Shown here one piece after another: positions 33,311 through 41,041 of a DNA stretch of 64,000 nucleotides (positions are counted from its first letter, which is position 1; each line of letters begins with the position of its first letter). Below the pieces are notes generated by a model that was not told where the DNA came from, ran no database searches, and saw only the letters and a program-made list of their open reading frames with translations. The translations under genes and the position numbers were made by a program. The stretch comes from Mangrovibacterium sp041596335 (GTDB taxonomy: Bacteria > Bacteroidota > Bacteroidia > Bacteroidales > Prolixibacteraceae), in contig NZ_JBFHIT010000012.1 in the NCBI RefSeq assembly GCF_041596335.1, forward strand, positions 24,290 to 88,289, given 5' to 3'.

Positions 33311-34542
33311 TTTGCTAGGTAATTTAATTGAGAGCAGTTAGTCGGGATGAAAATATTCTGAGCAGTGTGGCGAATCTCTTCGGCTGTAATTTCTCGGTAC
33401 CATTCGAGTTGCTCATTAATTAGTTCAGCCCTTCCTATATTTTCGTAAGTTGCCAATTCCTGGGCCATGTGCAGGTAGCCCATTTGAGCGTACACGTGGT
33501 TTGCCTCAAGTTTGTTTTTAACTTTCTCCAATTCGATTGGGGCAACCAGGTCCTGTCGTATTTTTTCCAGTTCAACCCAGATTGCCTTTTGTGCTTTGTC
33601 AATCGAGCAGTCTTTCGAGAGCTTGCCCGAAACAATAAATAGCCCCGGATCGTGGTCTCCGGAAATATAGGCATCCAGCTCAACAAAAAGCTGTTGCTCT
33701 TTTACGAGCCTGTTGTACAACCGGGATGAATTTCCACCTGATAAGATGTCTGAAATCAAATCGCAAACATAGTATTCGCGGCTTAGCCGGTCTGCCATGT
33801 GAAAAGCCAGGTATAGCATATTATCAGGAACATTGCGCTCCACTGTGAGCTCCCTGAATTCAGTTTGTTGGGGCTCAACCGGCAACTGTGCGTTGAGCGA
33901 TTCGCGACGGGGAATTCCTCCAAACCACTTGTTGGCTAGTTTTAAACAGTGTTCTTCATTGATGTTTCCGCTTAAAACCAGCACCGCATTATTCGGGCTG
34001 TAAAATCGGTAGAAAAACTCCTTCACTTCGTCCAGGGTGGCATCAGCGATGTGGCTAATTTCCTTCCCGATGGTGGTCCATTTGTAGGGATGCTGCTTGT
34101 AGGTCAGACTCCGGAGCAGATCCCATGTGTCACCATATGGCTGGTTTAAGTTCCGCTGTTTGAATTCCTCAATGACTACGTTTTGCTGTACTTTAAGACT
34201 GCTTTCCGAAAAATCCAACTCGAGCATTCGATCCGATTCAAGCCAAAATCCTGTCTCCAGATTGTCTTTTGGAAGCGACAAATAGTAATTTGTGAGATCG
34301 TTTGTTGTATACGCATTATTTTCGCCACCTGCGAGTTGCAAAGGAATGTCGTAGTCGGGTATGTTTTTTGTGCCGCCAAACATTAGGTGCTCAAATAAAT
34401 GGGCAAAACCTGTTCGGTTCGGATTTTCGTGTTTTGAACCTACGTGGTAACAAATATCCATTGCCACCATAGGAGTCGAATAATCCGGATAAAGAATGAT
34501 TTCAAGCCCATTTTCGAGGCGATGACGAGAGAATTCAATCAT
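33307..34542 (-). CDS. M16 family zinc metallopeptidase, catalytic subunit
   Basis: 411 residues. The inverted zinc motif HLFEH lies at about 47-51 (GFAHLFEHLMFGGTKN), with the downstream acidic ligand in the LESDRML or VVIEEFKQ region. It acts with the partner encoded downstream (4-bp overlap). There is no signal peptide, so it may be cytoplasmic. The nitronate monooxygenase gene upstream ends 2 bp before this start, making a tight operon. Confidence 0.93.
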   Translation of the reverse strand: MIEFSRHRLENGLEIILYPDYSTPMVAMDICYHVGSKHENPNRTGFAHLFEHLMFGGTKNIPDYDIPLQLAGGENNAYTTNDLTNYYLSLPKDNLETGFWLESDRMLELDFSESSLKVQQNVVIEEFKQRNLNQPYGDTWDLLRSLTYKQHPYKWTTIGKEISHIADATLDEVKEFFYRFYSPNNAVLVLSGNINEEHCLKLANKWFGGIPRRESLNAQLPVEPQQTEFRELTVERNVPDNMLYLAFHMADRLSREYYVCDLISDILSGGNSSRLYNRLVKEQQLFVELDAYISGDHDPGLFIVSGKLSKDCSIDKAQKAIWVELEKIRQDLVAPIELEKVKNKLEANHVYAQMGYLHMAQELATYENIGRAELINEQLEWYREITAEEIRHTAQNIFIPTNCSQLNYLAK

Positions 34543-34544
34543 TT

Positions 34545-35510
34545 CTATTCAAATATAAATTTTGAGTTTTCAATAATTTGAAGGCGGGTACTTTCGTATT
34601 CTTCAATTAATTTTTTCATGATTTCTTCCACCGAAGGGATGTCATCGATGCAAGAAGCAATTTGACCAATCTCCAGTTCTCCTTCGTCCAGATATCCTTC
34701 AAACATGCCTTTTTTAGCTCTTCCTTTACCCAGAAGTTGGCGTAGTTCGTCCTCTGAAGCACCTCTAAGCTCAGCGTCTTCAACTTGCTTAAAGAACTTG
34801 TTTTTTATGAGTCGAACCGGAGCCAGTTTCTTTAAAGACAACTTTGTAGCTCCTTCACCTAAGCCTAGTACAAGTTTTTTAAAATCGTCGTGGGCTGATG
34901 ATTCTTTAGAGATGGCAAATCGAGACCCGATTTGAACACCGTCGGCGCCCAGAGCCATGGCAGCCATCATCGCTTGTCCGCTTGCTATTCCGCCTGCAGC
35001 CAGCAAGGGGAGCGAAGTTGTTTTCCTGACAGCAGGAATTAAAGTTAGCGTTGTTGTTTCGTCGCGTCCGTTGTGACCACCCGCCTCAAAGCCTTCTGCA
35101 ACAACAGCATCAACTCCCGCTTCTTCGCACTTCTGGGCGAAGTATGAACTTGCGATGACATGTACGACAATAATTCCGCGTTGTTGTAACCATTTGGTCC
35201 ATGCTTTGGGGCTGCCAGCCGACGTAAAAACTATCGGAACTTTTTCAGCTACAATAATTTCCATCACCGTTTCCAATTCGGGGTAGAATAACGGAACATT
35301 GACACCAAAGGGTTTATTGGTTGCCTGCTTTGTTTTTTGAATGTGTTCAAGAAGCGTTTCGGGGTGCATCGATCCTGTTCCCAAGAGGCCCAAACCTCCG
35401 TGGTTACTAACAGCGGAGGCTAGTTTCCATCCGCTGCACCATACCATTCCACCTTGAACAATAGGGTATTTAATCTGAAATAGATCAGTTATTTTGTTTT
35501 CTGAAGACAT
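34545..35510 (-). CDS. Nitronate monooxygenase (2-nitropropane dioxygenase type)
   Basis: 321 residues from the ATG at 35510 (MSSENK); the frame from 35540 adds ten residues that are not family-like. FMN-dependent TIM barrel: YPIVQGGMVW, GGLGLLGTGSM, EGFEAGGHNG (with the catalytic His), LLAAGGIASGQAMMAA and GADGVQIGSRFA are in order. It oxidises alkyl nitronates such as propionate-3-nitronate. In this lineage the gene often sits in housekeeping operons. It leads the M16 pair. Confidence 0.92.
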   Translation of the reverse strand: MSSENKITDLFQIKYPIVQGGMVWCSGWKLASAVSNHGGLGLLGTGSMHPETLLEHIQKTKQATNKPFGVNVPLFYPELETVMEIIVAEKVPIVFTSAGSPKAWTKWLQQRGIIVVHVIASSYFAQKCEEAGVDAVVAEGFEAGGHNGRDETTTLTLIPAVRKTTSLPLLAAGGIASGQAMMAAMALGADGVQIGSRFAISKESSAHDDFKKLVLGLGEGATKLSLKKLAPVRLIKNKFFKQVEDAELRGASEDELRQLLGKGRAKKGMFEGYLDEGELEIGQIASCIDDIPSVEEIMKKLIEEYESTRLQIIENSKFIFE

Positions 35511-35572
35511 ATTTGATATGCTTTGTTTTTGGTAAATCAATAAAAGAGAGCGAAAAAAACGATCAAGCTTTG

Positions 35573-36643
35573 CTAATCGAAATTTTTAGTCTTTAAATGC
35601 AAATCTCGTTGAGGGAAAGGAATTTCAACTTTGTTTTTTCGGAATTCACTGTCGATGTCAAAGCGTAAGTCGCTTTTGATATTTTCCACTAAGAAATCTT
35701 CCACCGTCCAAAAATACAACTGAAAGTCGAGTGATGATTCTCCGAAATCGTTAAACCGGACAAATGGTTTTGGGCTCTTAACGATTTTGTCATGTTTGTT
35801 GGCTGCCTGTAGCAGAATTTTTTCCACTAGTCGAACATCTGAACCATAGGCAACCCCTACATTGACATGGAATCGAGTTGCTTCTTGGTTGTGCGACCAA
35901 TTGATCACTTTCTCAGTGGTGAAGCGCGAATTGGGAACAATAATCACCACGTTAGCGCGAGTGAGAACTTTCGAAAATCGTAGACCGATCGAAAGAACCC
36001 GACCGATTGTGCCTTCAACTTCAACAATGTCGTCTACTTTTATCGACCCGTCGAAAAGGATAATTATTCCCGAAAAGAAATCGTTGAATATGTGTTGAAG
36101 ACCAAATCCAACGCCAATTAACAGGGCAGAAATACTGGCAATCACAAAGGTCATATTCAGCCCGAATGAACTGGCAATGACCGAAATGCCTAGGATCCAA
36201 ATCACGTATTTAATGATCTGGATAAACGATTTTCCCCGCCCACGGTCTATCAGCCGGTTTTCTATTCGGATGTTCATCCCATATTCGGCAAGGAATGCCA
36301 CGATATGTGTTACATAAATAATGACAAGAGCAATGAAAATATTGACAATCTTAACCGCATATTTCTCATTATTGTAGATTATAAGGCCGAGAAACTGGTG
36401 GTAATTTATTTTTAGAACTTCAAACACTGCAGCGATAGCAGTAACGATAAATGCCAGCCGAATAGCTTGTTGGACAACACGCAGGAGTTCGGTTGAGAAC
36501 TGGTACTTCTTTCCATACTTTCGCGTAAGACGGATCAGGGTGACAGCCAGGATTACAGATGTTGTCAGGATTCCAATTGCAGCAATTAGCTGGAAAAGGT
36601 TGATTTGGAATGCTCCGGATTGAAATATATAGATTTCACTCAT
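35573..36643 (-). CDS. MscS-type mechanosensitive ion channel
   Basis: 356 residues with four to five membrane segments in the first 190 residues and the MscS pore/beta domain: ALLIGVGFGLQHIFNDFFSGIIILFDGSIKVDDIVEVEG, then VIIVPNSRFTTEKVINWS. The longer N-terminus makes it a medium-size MscS. It overlaps cdaA by 4 bp. Co-transcription with a diadenylate cyclase fits a shared role in osmotic control, since c-di-AMP regulates potassium and osmolyte transport in other bacteria. Confidence 0.92.
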   Translation of the reverse strand: MSEIYIFQSGAFQINLFQLIAAIGILTTSVILAVTLIRLTRKYGKKYQFSTELLRVVQQAIRLAFIVTAIAAVFEVLKINYHQFLGLIIYNNEKYAVKIVNIFIALVIIYVTHIVAFLAEYGMNIRIENRLIDRGRGKSFIQIIKYVIWILGISVIASSFGLNMTFVIASISALLIGVGFGLQHIFNDFFSGIIILFDGSIKVDDIVEVEGTIGRVLSIGLRFSKVLTRANVVIIVPNSRFTTEKVINWSHNQEATRFHVNVGVAYGSDVRLVEKILLQAANKHDKIVKSPKPFVRFNDFGESSLDFQLYFWTVEDFLVENIKSDLRFDIDSEFRKNKVEIPFPQRDLHLKTKNFD

Positions 36644-37446
36644 ACGTCATCATTATCATCATTTTGAGGATGAACAACCTGTTCTAATATTTTTGCAAGC
36701 TCGGCCAATGAAATATTCACATGAATATGTCCGGCCCGAGCAATTGATATTTTACCTTTCTCCTCTGAAACAATAATGGCAACAGCATCTGTTTGTTCAG
36801 AAATGCCAACTGCAGCACGGTGCCTAAGTCCCAGGTTCGGATCCATGTCTTGTTTTTCAGTAACCGGAAGAATACAGCGTGCAGCAACAATCCGGTTGCC
36901 AATAATAATCAAAGCGCCATCATGCAATGGTGTGTTTTTAAAAAAGATGGTTTCCAGCAGTGCATCCGAAATTCGGGCATTCACTTTTTCTCCGGTGCGC
37001 ACAAACTCGCGTAGTTCCGATTTTTGAGCAATGACAATCAAAGCCCCGGTTTTTGTTCGGGCCATATTCTCGCATGCTTTAACCAGCATTTTTAGTTGTT
37101 GGTTCGACGCAGATTTTACCTTGTCGGAAGCAAAAAGTTTGTCCATACCAAAGAGCCGGTTTACTTCTTGGTTGCTTCCAATCAACAGTAGGAACCGCCT
37201 GATTTCCTGTTGAAAAACAACAATAAGAGCCAATACCCCAACTCCGAGAAATTGGCCCATCAGCGTATCGAGCAATTCCATATTGAGAGCTCTAATCAGG
37301 AGCCAAAATAAGTACACCAGAAATAGCCCTATAAATATATTGAAGGCAACCGTTCCTTTAATCAGCATGTACAGCTGGTACAACAGGAACGCCACCACGA
37401 ATACATCGAGGATATCTAAAAAGCGAATGGTAATGAATAGGTTCAT
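36640..37446 (-). CDS. cdaA: Diadenylate cyclase CdaA
   Basis: 268 residues. Three N-terminal membrane segments (about 10-28, 33-52, 60-82) and a DisA_N-type cyclase domain with ALIVIAQK, LHDGALIIIGNRIVAARCILPV and GLRHRAAVGISEQTD (the DGA and RHR motifs that bind ATP). It makes c-di-AMP from two ATP. The start codon directly abuts the folP stop (TAG|ATG), and the mscS gene overlaps its end. A folP-cdaA arrangement is common in Bacteroidota. Confidence 0.95.
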   Translation of the reverse strand: MNLFITIRFLDILDVFVVAFLLYQLYMLIKGTVAFNIFIGLFLVYLFWLLIRALNMELLDTLMGQFLGVGVLALIVVFQQEIRRFLLLIGSNQEVNRLFGMDKLFASDKVKSASNQQLKMLVKACENMARTKTGALIVIAQKSELREFVRTGEKVNARISDALLETIFFKNTPLHDGALIIIGNRIVAARCILPVTEKQDMDPNLGLRHRAAVGISEQTDAVAIIVSEEKGKISIARAGHIHVNISLAELAKILEQVVHPQNDDNDDV

Positions 37447-38325
37447 CTATTTAGCAACCTCTTTTAATTTTTTAAAAAGCTTTACAGAATGTACAGCTTC
37501 CCGAACATCGTGAACTCTCAGAATATCAGCTCCGCCGAGCAACGCCATTGTATTTGCCGTAATTGTTGCAGGCAAGCTGTTGTCCGGGTCGATCTCCAAC
37601 ATTTTGTGCAGCATCGATTTTCGGCTTACCCCAACCATAACCGGAAGCTGAAATACTTTGAATGCGTCAAGACGGTTCAACAGGTCGTAGTTGTCGTCGA
37701 TACTTTTACCAAACCCAAAACCCGGATCAAGAATCACATCTTTAACACCTGCCTTGGTTAATCTTCGTACTTTGTCGGAAAAATATTTTGAAATGTCTTT
37801 TATGATATCCTCGTAATGAGGATTTTCCTGCATCGTTTGAGGTGTTCCCTGAATGTGCATCAAAATGTATGGAACGCCGAGTTTGGCAATCGTATCAAAC
37901 ATATGTTCATCGAACGATCCGCCAGAAATATCATTCACAATGCACTCGCCAATTTCATCAATCACGCGCAATGCAACCCACGACCGATAGGTGTCGATCG
38001 AGATTGGAACTTCCGGGAACCGTTTTCTTATTTCAGTAACCGCAGGCAACAATCGGGTCAACTCTTCCTTGGTTGAAACATTGTCTGCTCCGGGACGGGT
38101 AGAAACTGCCCCGATATCGATAATGTCGGCACCTTCCTCCAGCATTTGTTCAGCTCTGGCTATCGCTGCCTCAGTCGTATTATATTTGCCGCCATCGAAA
38201 AATGAATCAGGGCTCACATTTAATACCCCCATTACTACCGGATTGGTTAAATCCAACAATTTGCCATTCAGTGAGATGGAACTTTTGCGTTTGAAAAATT
38301 TACTGGCAGAACTGGTAATCAACAT
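37447..38325 (-). CDS. folP: Dihydropteroate synthase
   Basis: 292 residues of the folate pathway. Motifs in order: MGVLNVSPDSFFDGGKY, GADIIDIGAVSTRPGA, ISIDTYRS, IVNDISGG, MHIQGTPQTMQ, DPGFGFGKSIDDNY and GVSRKSML. It condenses p-aminobenzoate with 7,8-dihydropterin pyrophosphate in the cytoplasm and is the sulfonamide target. First gene of the folP-cdaA-mscS operon; divergent from the DUF1599 gene. Confidence 0.96.
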   Translation of the reverse strand: MLITSSASKFFKRKSSISLNGKLLDLTNPVVMGVLNVSPDSFFDGGKYNTTEAAIARAEQMLEEGADIIDIGAVSTRPGADNVSTKEELTRLLPAVTEIRKRFPEVPISIDTYRSWVALRVIDEIGECIVNDISGGSFDEHMFDTIAKLGVPYILMHIQGTPQTMQENPHYEDIIKDISKYFSDKVRRLTKAGVKDVILDPGFGFGKSIDDNYDLLNRLDAFKVFQLPVMVGVSRKSMLHKMLEIDPDNSLPATITANTMALLGGADILRVHDVREAVHSVKLFKKLKEVAK

Positions 38326-38552
38326 AAATCTTAACGATTTGAGTAGTTAAACAATGCGTCGTACAAATGTAAAAATATGCCGTCAAAATACGCATTTAAT
38401 TCCTATTTTTATGGCTGATTTCGAGCTTAAATGACGCACTATACTTGCGGAATATATTGCCTCCTTTTATCTTACACGACCCTGTGGGGGACAAGATTCG
38501 GGAAATCGGAAACAGATGATAATACCAAAAATAATTTTTGTTGCGTAAAAAG

Positions 38553-39095
38553 ATGGATAAAACAATTCAGGAGTACAATCATGTGATCAGTATTTGTGAG
38601 GATATATTCACAAAAAAGATGAAAGATTATGGCACAGCCTGGCGAATTTTGAGACCGAGCTCTTTGACTGATCAGATTTTTATCAAGGCTCAGCGGATTC
38701 GAAGTATTGAGATGAAAGGTACAATGAAAGTGGCGGAAGACAGCCGTTCAGAGTATATCGGTATCATAAACTACTGTATCATGGCTCTTATTCAACTGGA
38801 GAAAGGGATTGCCGAAGACGAAGAGCTGTCGCACGAGGACACCTTGAAGCTCTATCAAACCTATTTTAACCAGGCCAAAGAGCTGATGCTGAATAAGAAT
38901 CACGATTATGACGAAGCGTGGAGGTTTATGCGAATCAGCTCGATTACCGACTTGATTTTGATGAAAATAAAGCGAACAAAACAAATTGAAGACAATGCCG
39001 GAAAGACGATTATTTCGGAAGGCATTGACGCAAATTACATGGATATGATCAATTACGCAGTTTTTGCGTTAATAAAGCTGGAGTTTCCAAACTAA
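38553..39095 (+). CDS. DUF1599 protein with internal duplication
   Basis: 180 residues from the ATG at 38553. Two copies of one module are visible: residues about 10-80 (KMKDYGTAWRILRPSSLTDQIFIKAQRIRSIE) and about 95-178 (KNHDYDEAWRFMRISSITDLILMKIKRTKQIE), each ending in an (I/M)INY...ALI(Q/K)LE helix. This is the DUF1599 / nucleotide-modification-associated domain 1 pattern. The biochemical role is unknown. The gene is followed 52 bp later by the DoxX-like gene. Confidence 0.85.
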   Translation: MDKTIQEYNHVISICEDIFTKKMKDYGTAWRILRPSSLTDQIFIKAQRIRSIEMKGTMKVAEDSRSEYIGIINYCIMALIQLEKGIAEDEELSHEDTLKLYQTYFNQAKELMLNKNHDYDEAWRFMRISSITDLILMKIKRTKQIEDNAGKTIISEGIDANYMDMINYAVFALIKLEFPN

Positions 39096-39147
39096 ATGAT
39101 TTCGACAAATAATTTCATTTCGTTCACCTCTAAATATTCGGTATAAA

Positions 39148-40296
39148 ATGAAGTATATCTGGCATCTTTCGCGTATTCTTTTAGGACTGGTTTTTATCTT
39201 CTCAGGCTTTGTAAAGGGAATCGATCCAATGGGATCAGCCTATAAATTTATCGACTATTTCCATGCCTGGGGAATGGATTCATGGACAGGGCTGGCTCTT
39301 CCACTGGGAATTTTGCTTTCGGTAGCTGAGTTTACAATCGGGTTAGCGTTGGTGGCAAATGTTTTCATTCGAGTTTTTAGTTGGCTTTCACTAGCGTTCA
39401 TGGGGTTTTTTACGGTCGTTACGCTGTTCGTGGCCTTGAACAATCCGGTTTCCGACTGTGGTTGCTTTGGCGATGCCCTTAAACTAACCAATTGGCAAAC
39501 GTTTTATAAGAATATTCTTCTTTCGGTTTTGGCTTTGCTTGTAGCCCTATATTCGCGAAAATTCGGGCCGGAGTCAATCCGTCTGATTGCTACAATTATG
39601 GCCGGAGCTACTATTTTTGTTTTTGCCTATCTAATCGATTACTCGTTTAACCATTTGCCTATTATTGATTTTCGTCCGTACAAGATCGGAGTTAATATCC
39701 CGGATGCGATGATGATGCCCGCAGATGCCCAACAAGACGAATATGCGAATGTGTTTGTATATGAAAATTTGAAAACGGGGAAATCTAAAGAGTTTACCGA
39801 AGAAAACTATCCATGGCAAGATACCTTGAAATGGAAATACGTTTCGATGGAATCAAAATTGATTCGCGCAGGATATGAACCTCCAATTCATAACTTTACG
39901 ATTGAAACATTTGATGGGGAAGATATAAAGGACTTTTTTCTGTATGATGACGCTTTTACCTTCATTTTGGTTTCAGCCAATTTGAATGAAGCCGACTGGG
40001 CGGCAACTGAACGGATACGACTTCTGAGTAGATTCGCACAGGATCATGGAATGCATTTTATTGGGTTGACAGCATCGTCATTGGACGAAGCAGCCGGGTT
40101 TGCCGTTGAAAACGACTTTCCGTTTGAGTTTTTTAATACCGATGAAATTACATTGAAAACCATGATCCGATCCAATCCGGGGTTAATTTTACTAAAAAAA
40201 GGAACCATCATGGATAAATGGCATTTTAAAGATATTCCGTCCACAGAGGAGTTTGAGCATCAGTTAATTTACTTTAAACAACTTGGAATAGAATAA
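39148..40296 (+). CDS. BT_3928-type DoxX/MauE membrane protein
   Basis: 382 residues. The N-terminal DoxX/MauE domain has four membrane helices (about 5-25, 50-72, 75-93, 115-135) and the SGFVKGIDP and NPVSDCGCFGDALKL motifs; the paired Cys suggest redox exchange. A further helix near 148-168 is followed by a periplasmic thioredoxin-like domain (about 240-380) without a CXXC. The DUF1599-DoxX order is conserved in Bacteroidota, where triosephosphate isomerase often follows; here it does not. Its function is unknown. Confidence 0.85.
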   Translation: MKYIWHLSRILLGLVFIFSGFVKGIDPMGSAYKFIDYFHAWGMDSWTGLALPLGILLSVAEFTIGLALVANVFIRVFSWLSLAFMGFFTVVTLFVALNNPVSDCGCFGDALKLTNWQTFYKNILLSVLALLVALYSRKFGPESIRLIATIMAGATIFVFAYLIDYSFNHLPIIDFRPYKIGVNIPDAMMMPADAQQDEYANVFVYENLKTGKSKEFTEENYPWQDTLKWKYVSMESKLIRAGYEPPIHNFTIETFDGEDIKDFFLYDDAFTFILVSANLNEADWAATERIRLLSRFAQDHGMHFIGLTASSLDEAAGFAVENDFPFEFFNTDEITLKTMIRSNPGLILLKKGTIMDKWHFKDIPSTEEFEHQLIYFKQLGIE

Positions 40297-40319
40297 CGAG
40301 GATATTGAGATCGATTAGA

Positions 40320-40342
40320 AACTGGTTTTTACGACGAAAGCC
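40320..40342 (+). terminator. Terminator after DoxX-like gene
   Basis: Stem AACTGGTTTTT / GAAAGCCAGTT (with G-U pairs), loop about 5 nt, and a TTTTTT tail. Confidence 0.75.
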
Positions 40343-40363
40343 AGTTTTTTTTGTTTTAAAAAT

Positions 40364-40404
40364 TCCCCCGCCATGTAAGGTGAAAGGAAGGATTTGGCGG
40401 GGGA
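40364..40404. repeat. GC-rich inverted repeat
   Basis: TCCCCCGCCA (40364-40373) and TGGCGGGGGA (40395-40404), a perfect 10-bp inverted repeat around 21 nt, extended by AT pairs with one offset. It is unusually GC-rich for this region and lies behind a complete terminator, so termination does not explain it. Confidence 0.6.
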
Positions 40405-40546
40405 TTTAATGAATGATGGATAAAACTAATCATTTTTGGTGTAAACAGAGCCTTTCAAATCGCTGCATCGAGTTAAAATTATTGCAAATGGCGAGTTGGT
40501 TTGATTGAGGTTGAATGACTATTTTTACAGAAATGAACTGAACTGT

Positions 40547-40969
40547 ATGGCAAATCCTTTTCTCTTTTCTTATGGAACCCTTTCCGATCCCGAATACATA
40601 CAATTACTTATTGGCAGGTTGCCTAAGTATACGGCAGCTACATTAAATAACTATGGATTATACAAACATCCGGCAAATGGTTATTTGTTTGTGAAGCCTG
40701 AAGCCGGCACGGCAATAAAAGGGTATTTGTTCGAATTGAGTTGGCGAGAACTGGAGTTGATCGATTGCTGGGAAGATGTGCCTCTGTACGAGAGGGAGAT
40801 TCAACTGTTGAAAACAGAAAACGGCGAGAACGTTGAAGCGTTTGTTTATACCCAAAAAACCACGCAGGGGATTTCGGTGTCAGCAACTGAGGCAAAACTC
40901 AGACGGGATGTTTTGAATGATATTGAAGATTTTCTGGAATCGATGCGCCGAGGTGGTTTCTTCAAATAG
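40547..40969 (+). CDS. Gamma-glutamylcyclotransferase-like (AIG2) protein
   Basis: 140 residues from the ATG at 40547, which opens with the family start LFSYGTL. That motif (the YGSL/YGTL substrate-binding loop) and the acidic residue in the ELIDCWEDVPLYERE region fit the AIG2/GGCT fold, which releases 5-oxoproline from gamma-glutamyl amines. The substrate of this subgroup is unknown. A single gene. Confidence 0.88.
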   Translation: MANPFLFSYGTLSDPEYIQLLIGRLPKYTAATLNNYGLYKHPANGYLFVKPEAGTAIKGYLFELSWRELELIDCWEDVPLYEREIQLLKTENGENVEAFVYTQKTTQGISVSATEAKLRRDVLNDIEDFLESMRRGGFFK

Positions 40970-41041
40970 GCGACGGTGGCTGATCTAAAATGTACTGAAG
41001 CAAGCAGCCCTTTTCTTTGTCGGTTCAACCTGGAATAGACT

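Noticed and set aside
40510..40520. GGTTGAAT motif resembling one half of the LytTR-like repeat
   Set aside because: No second copy at 21 bp, so probably chance.
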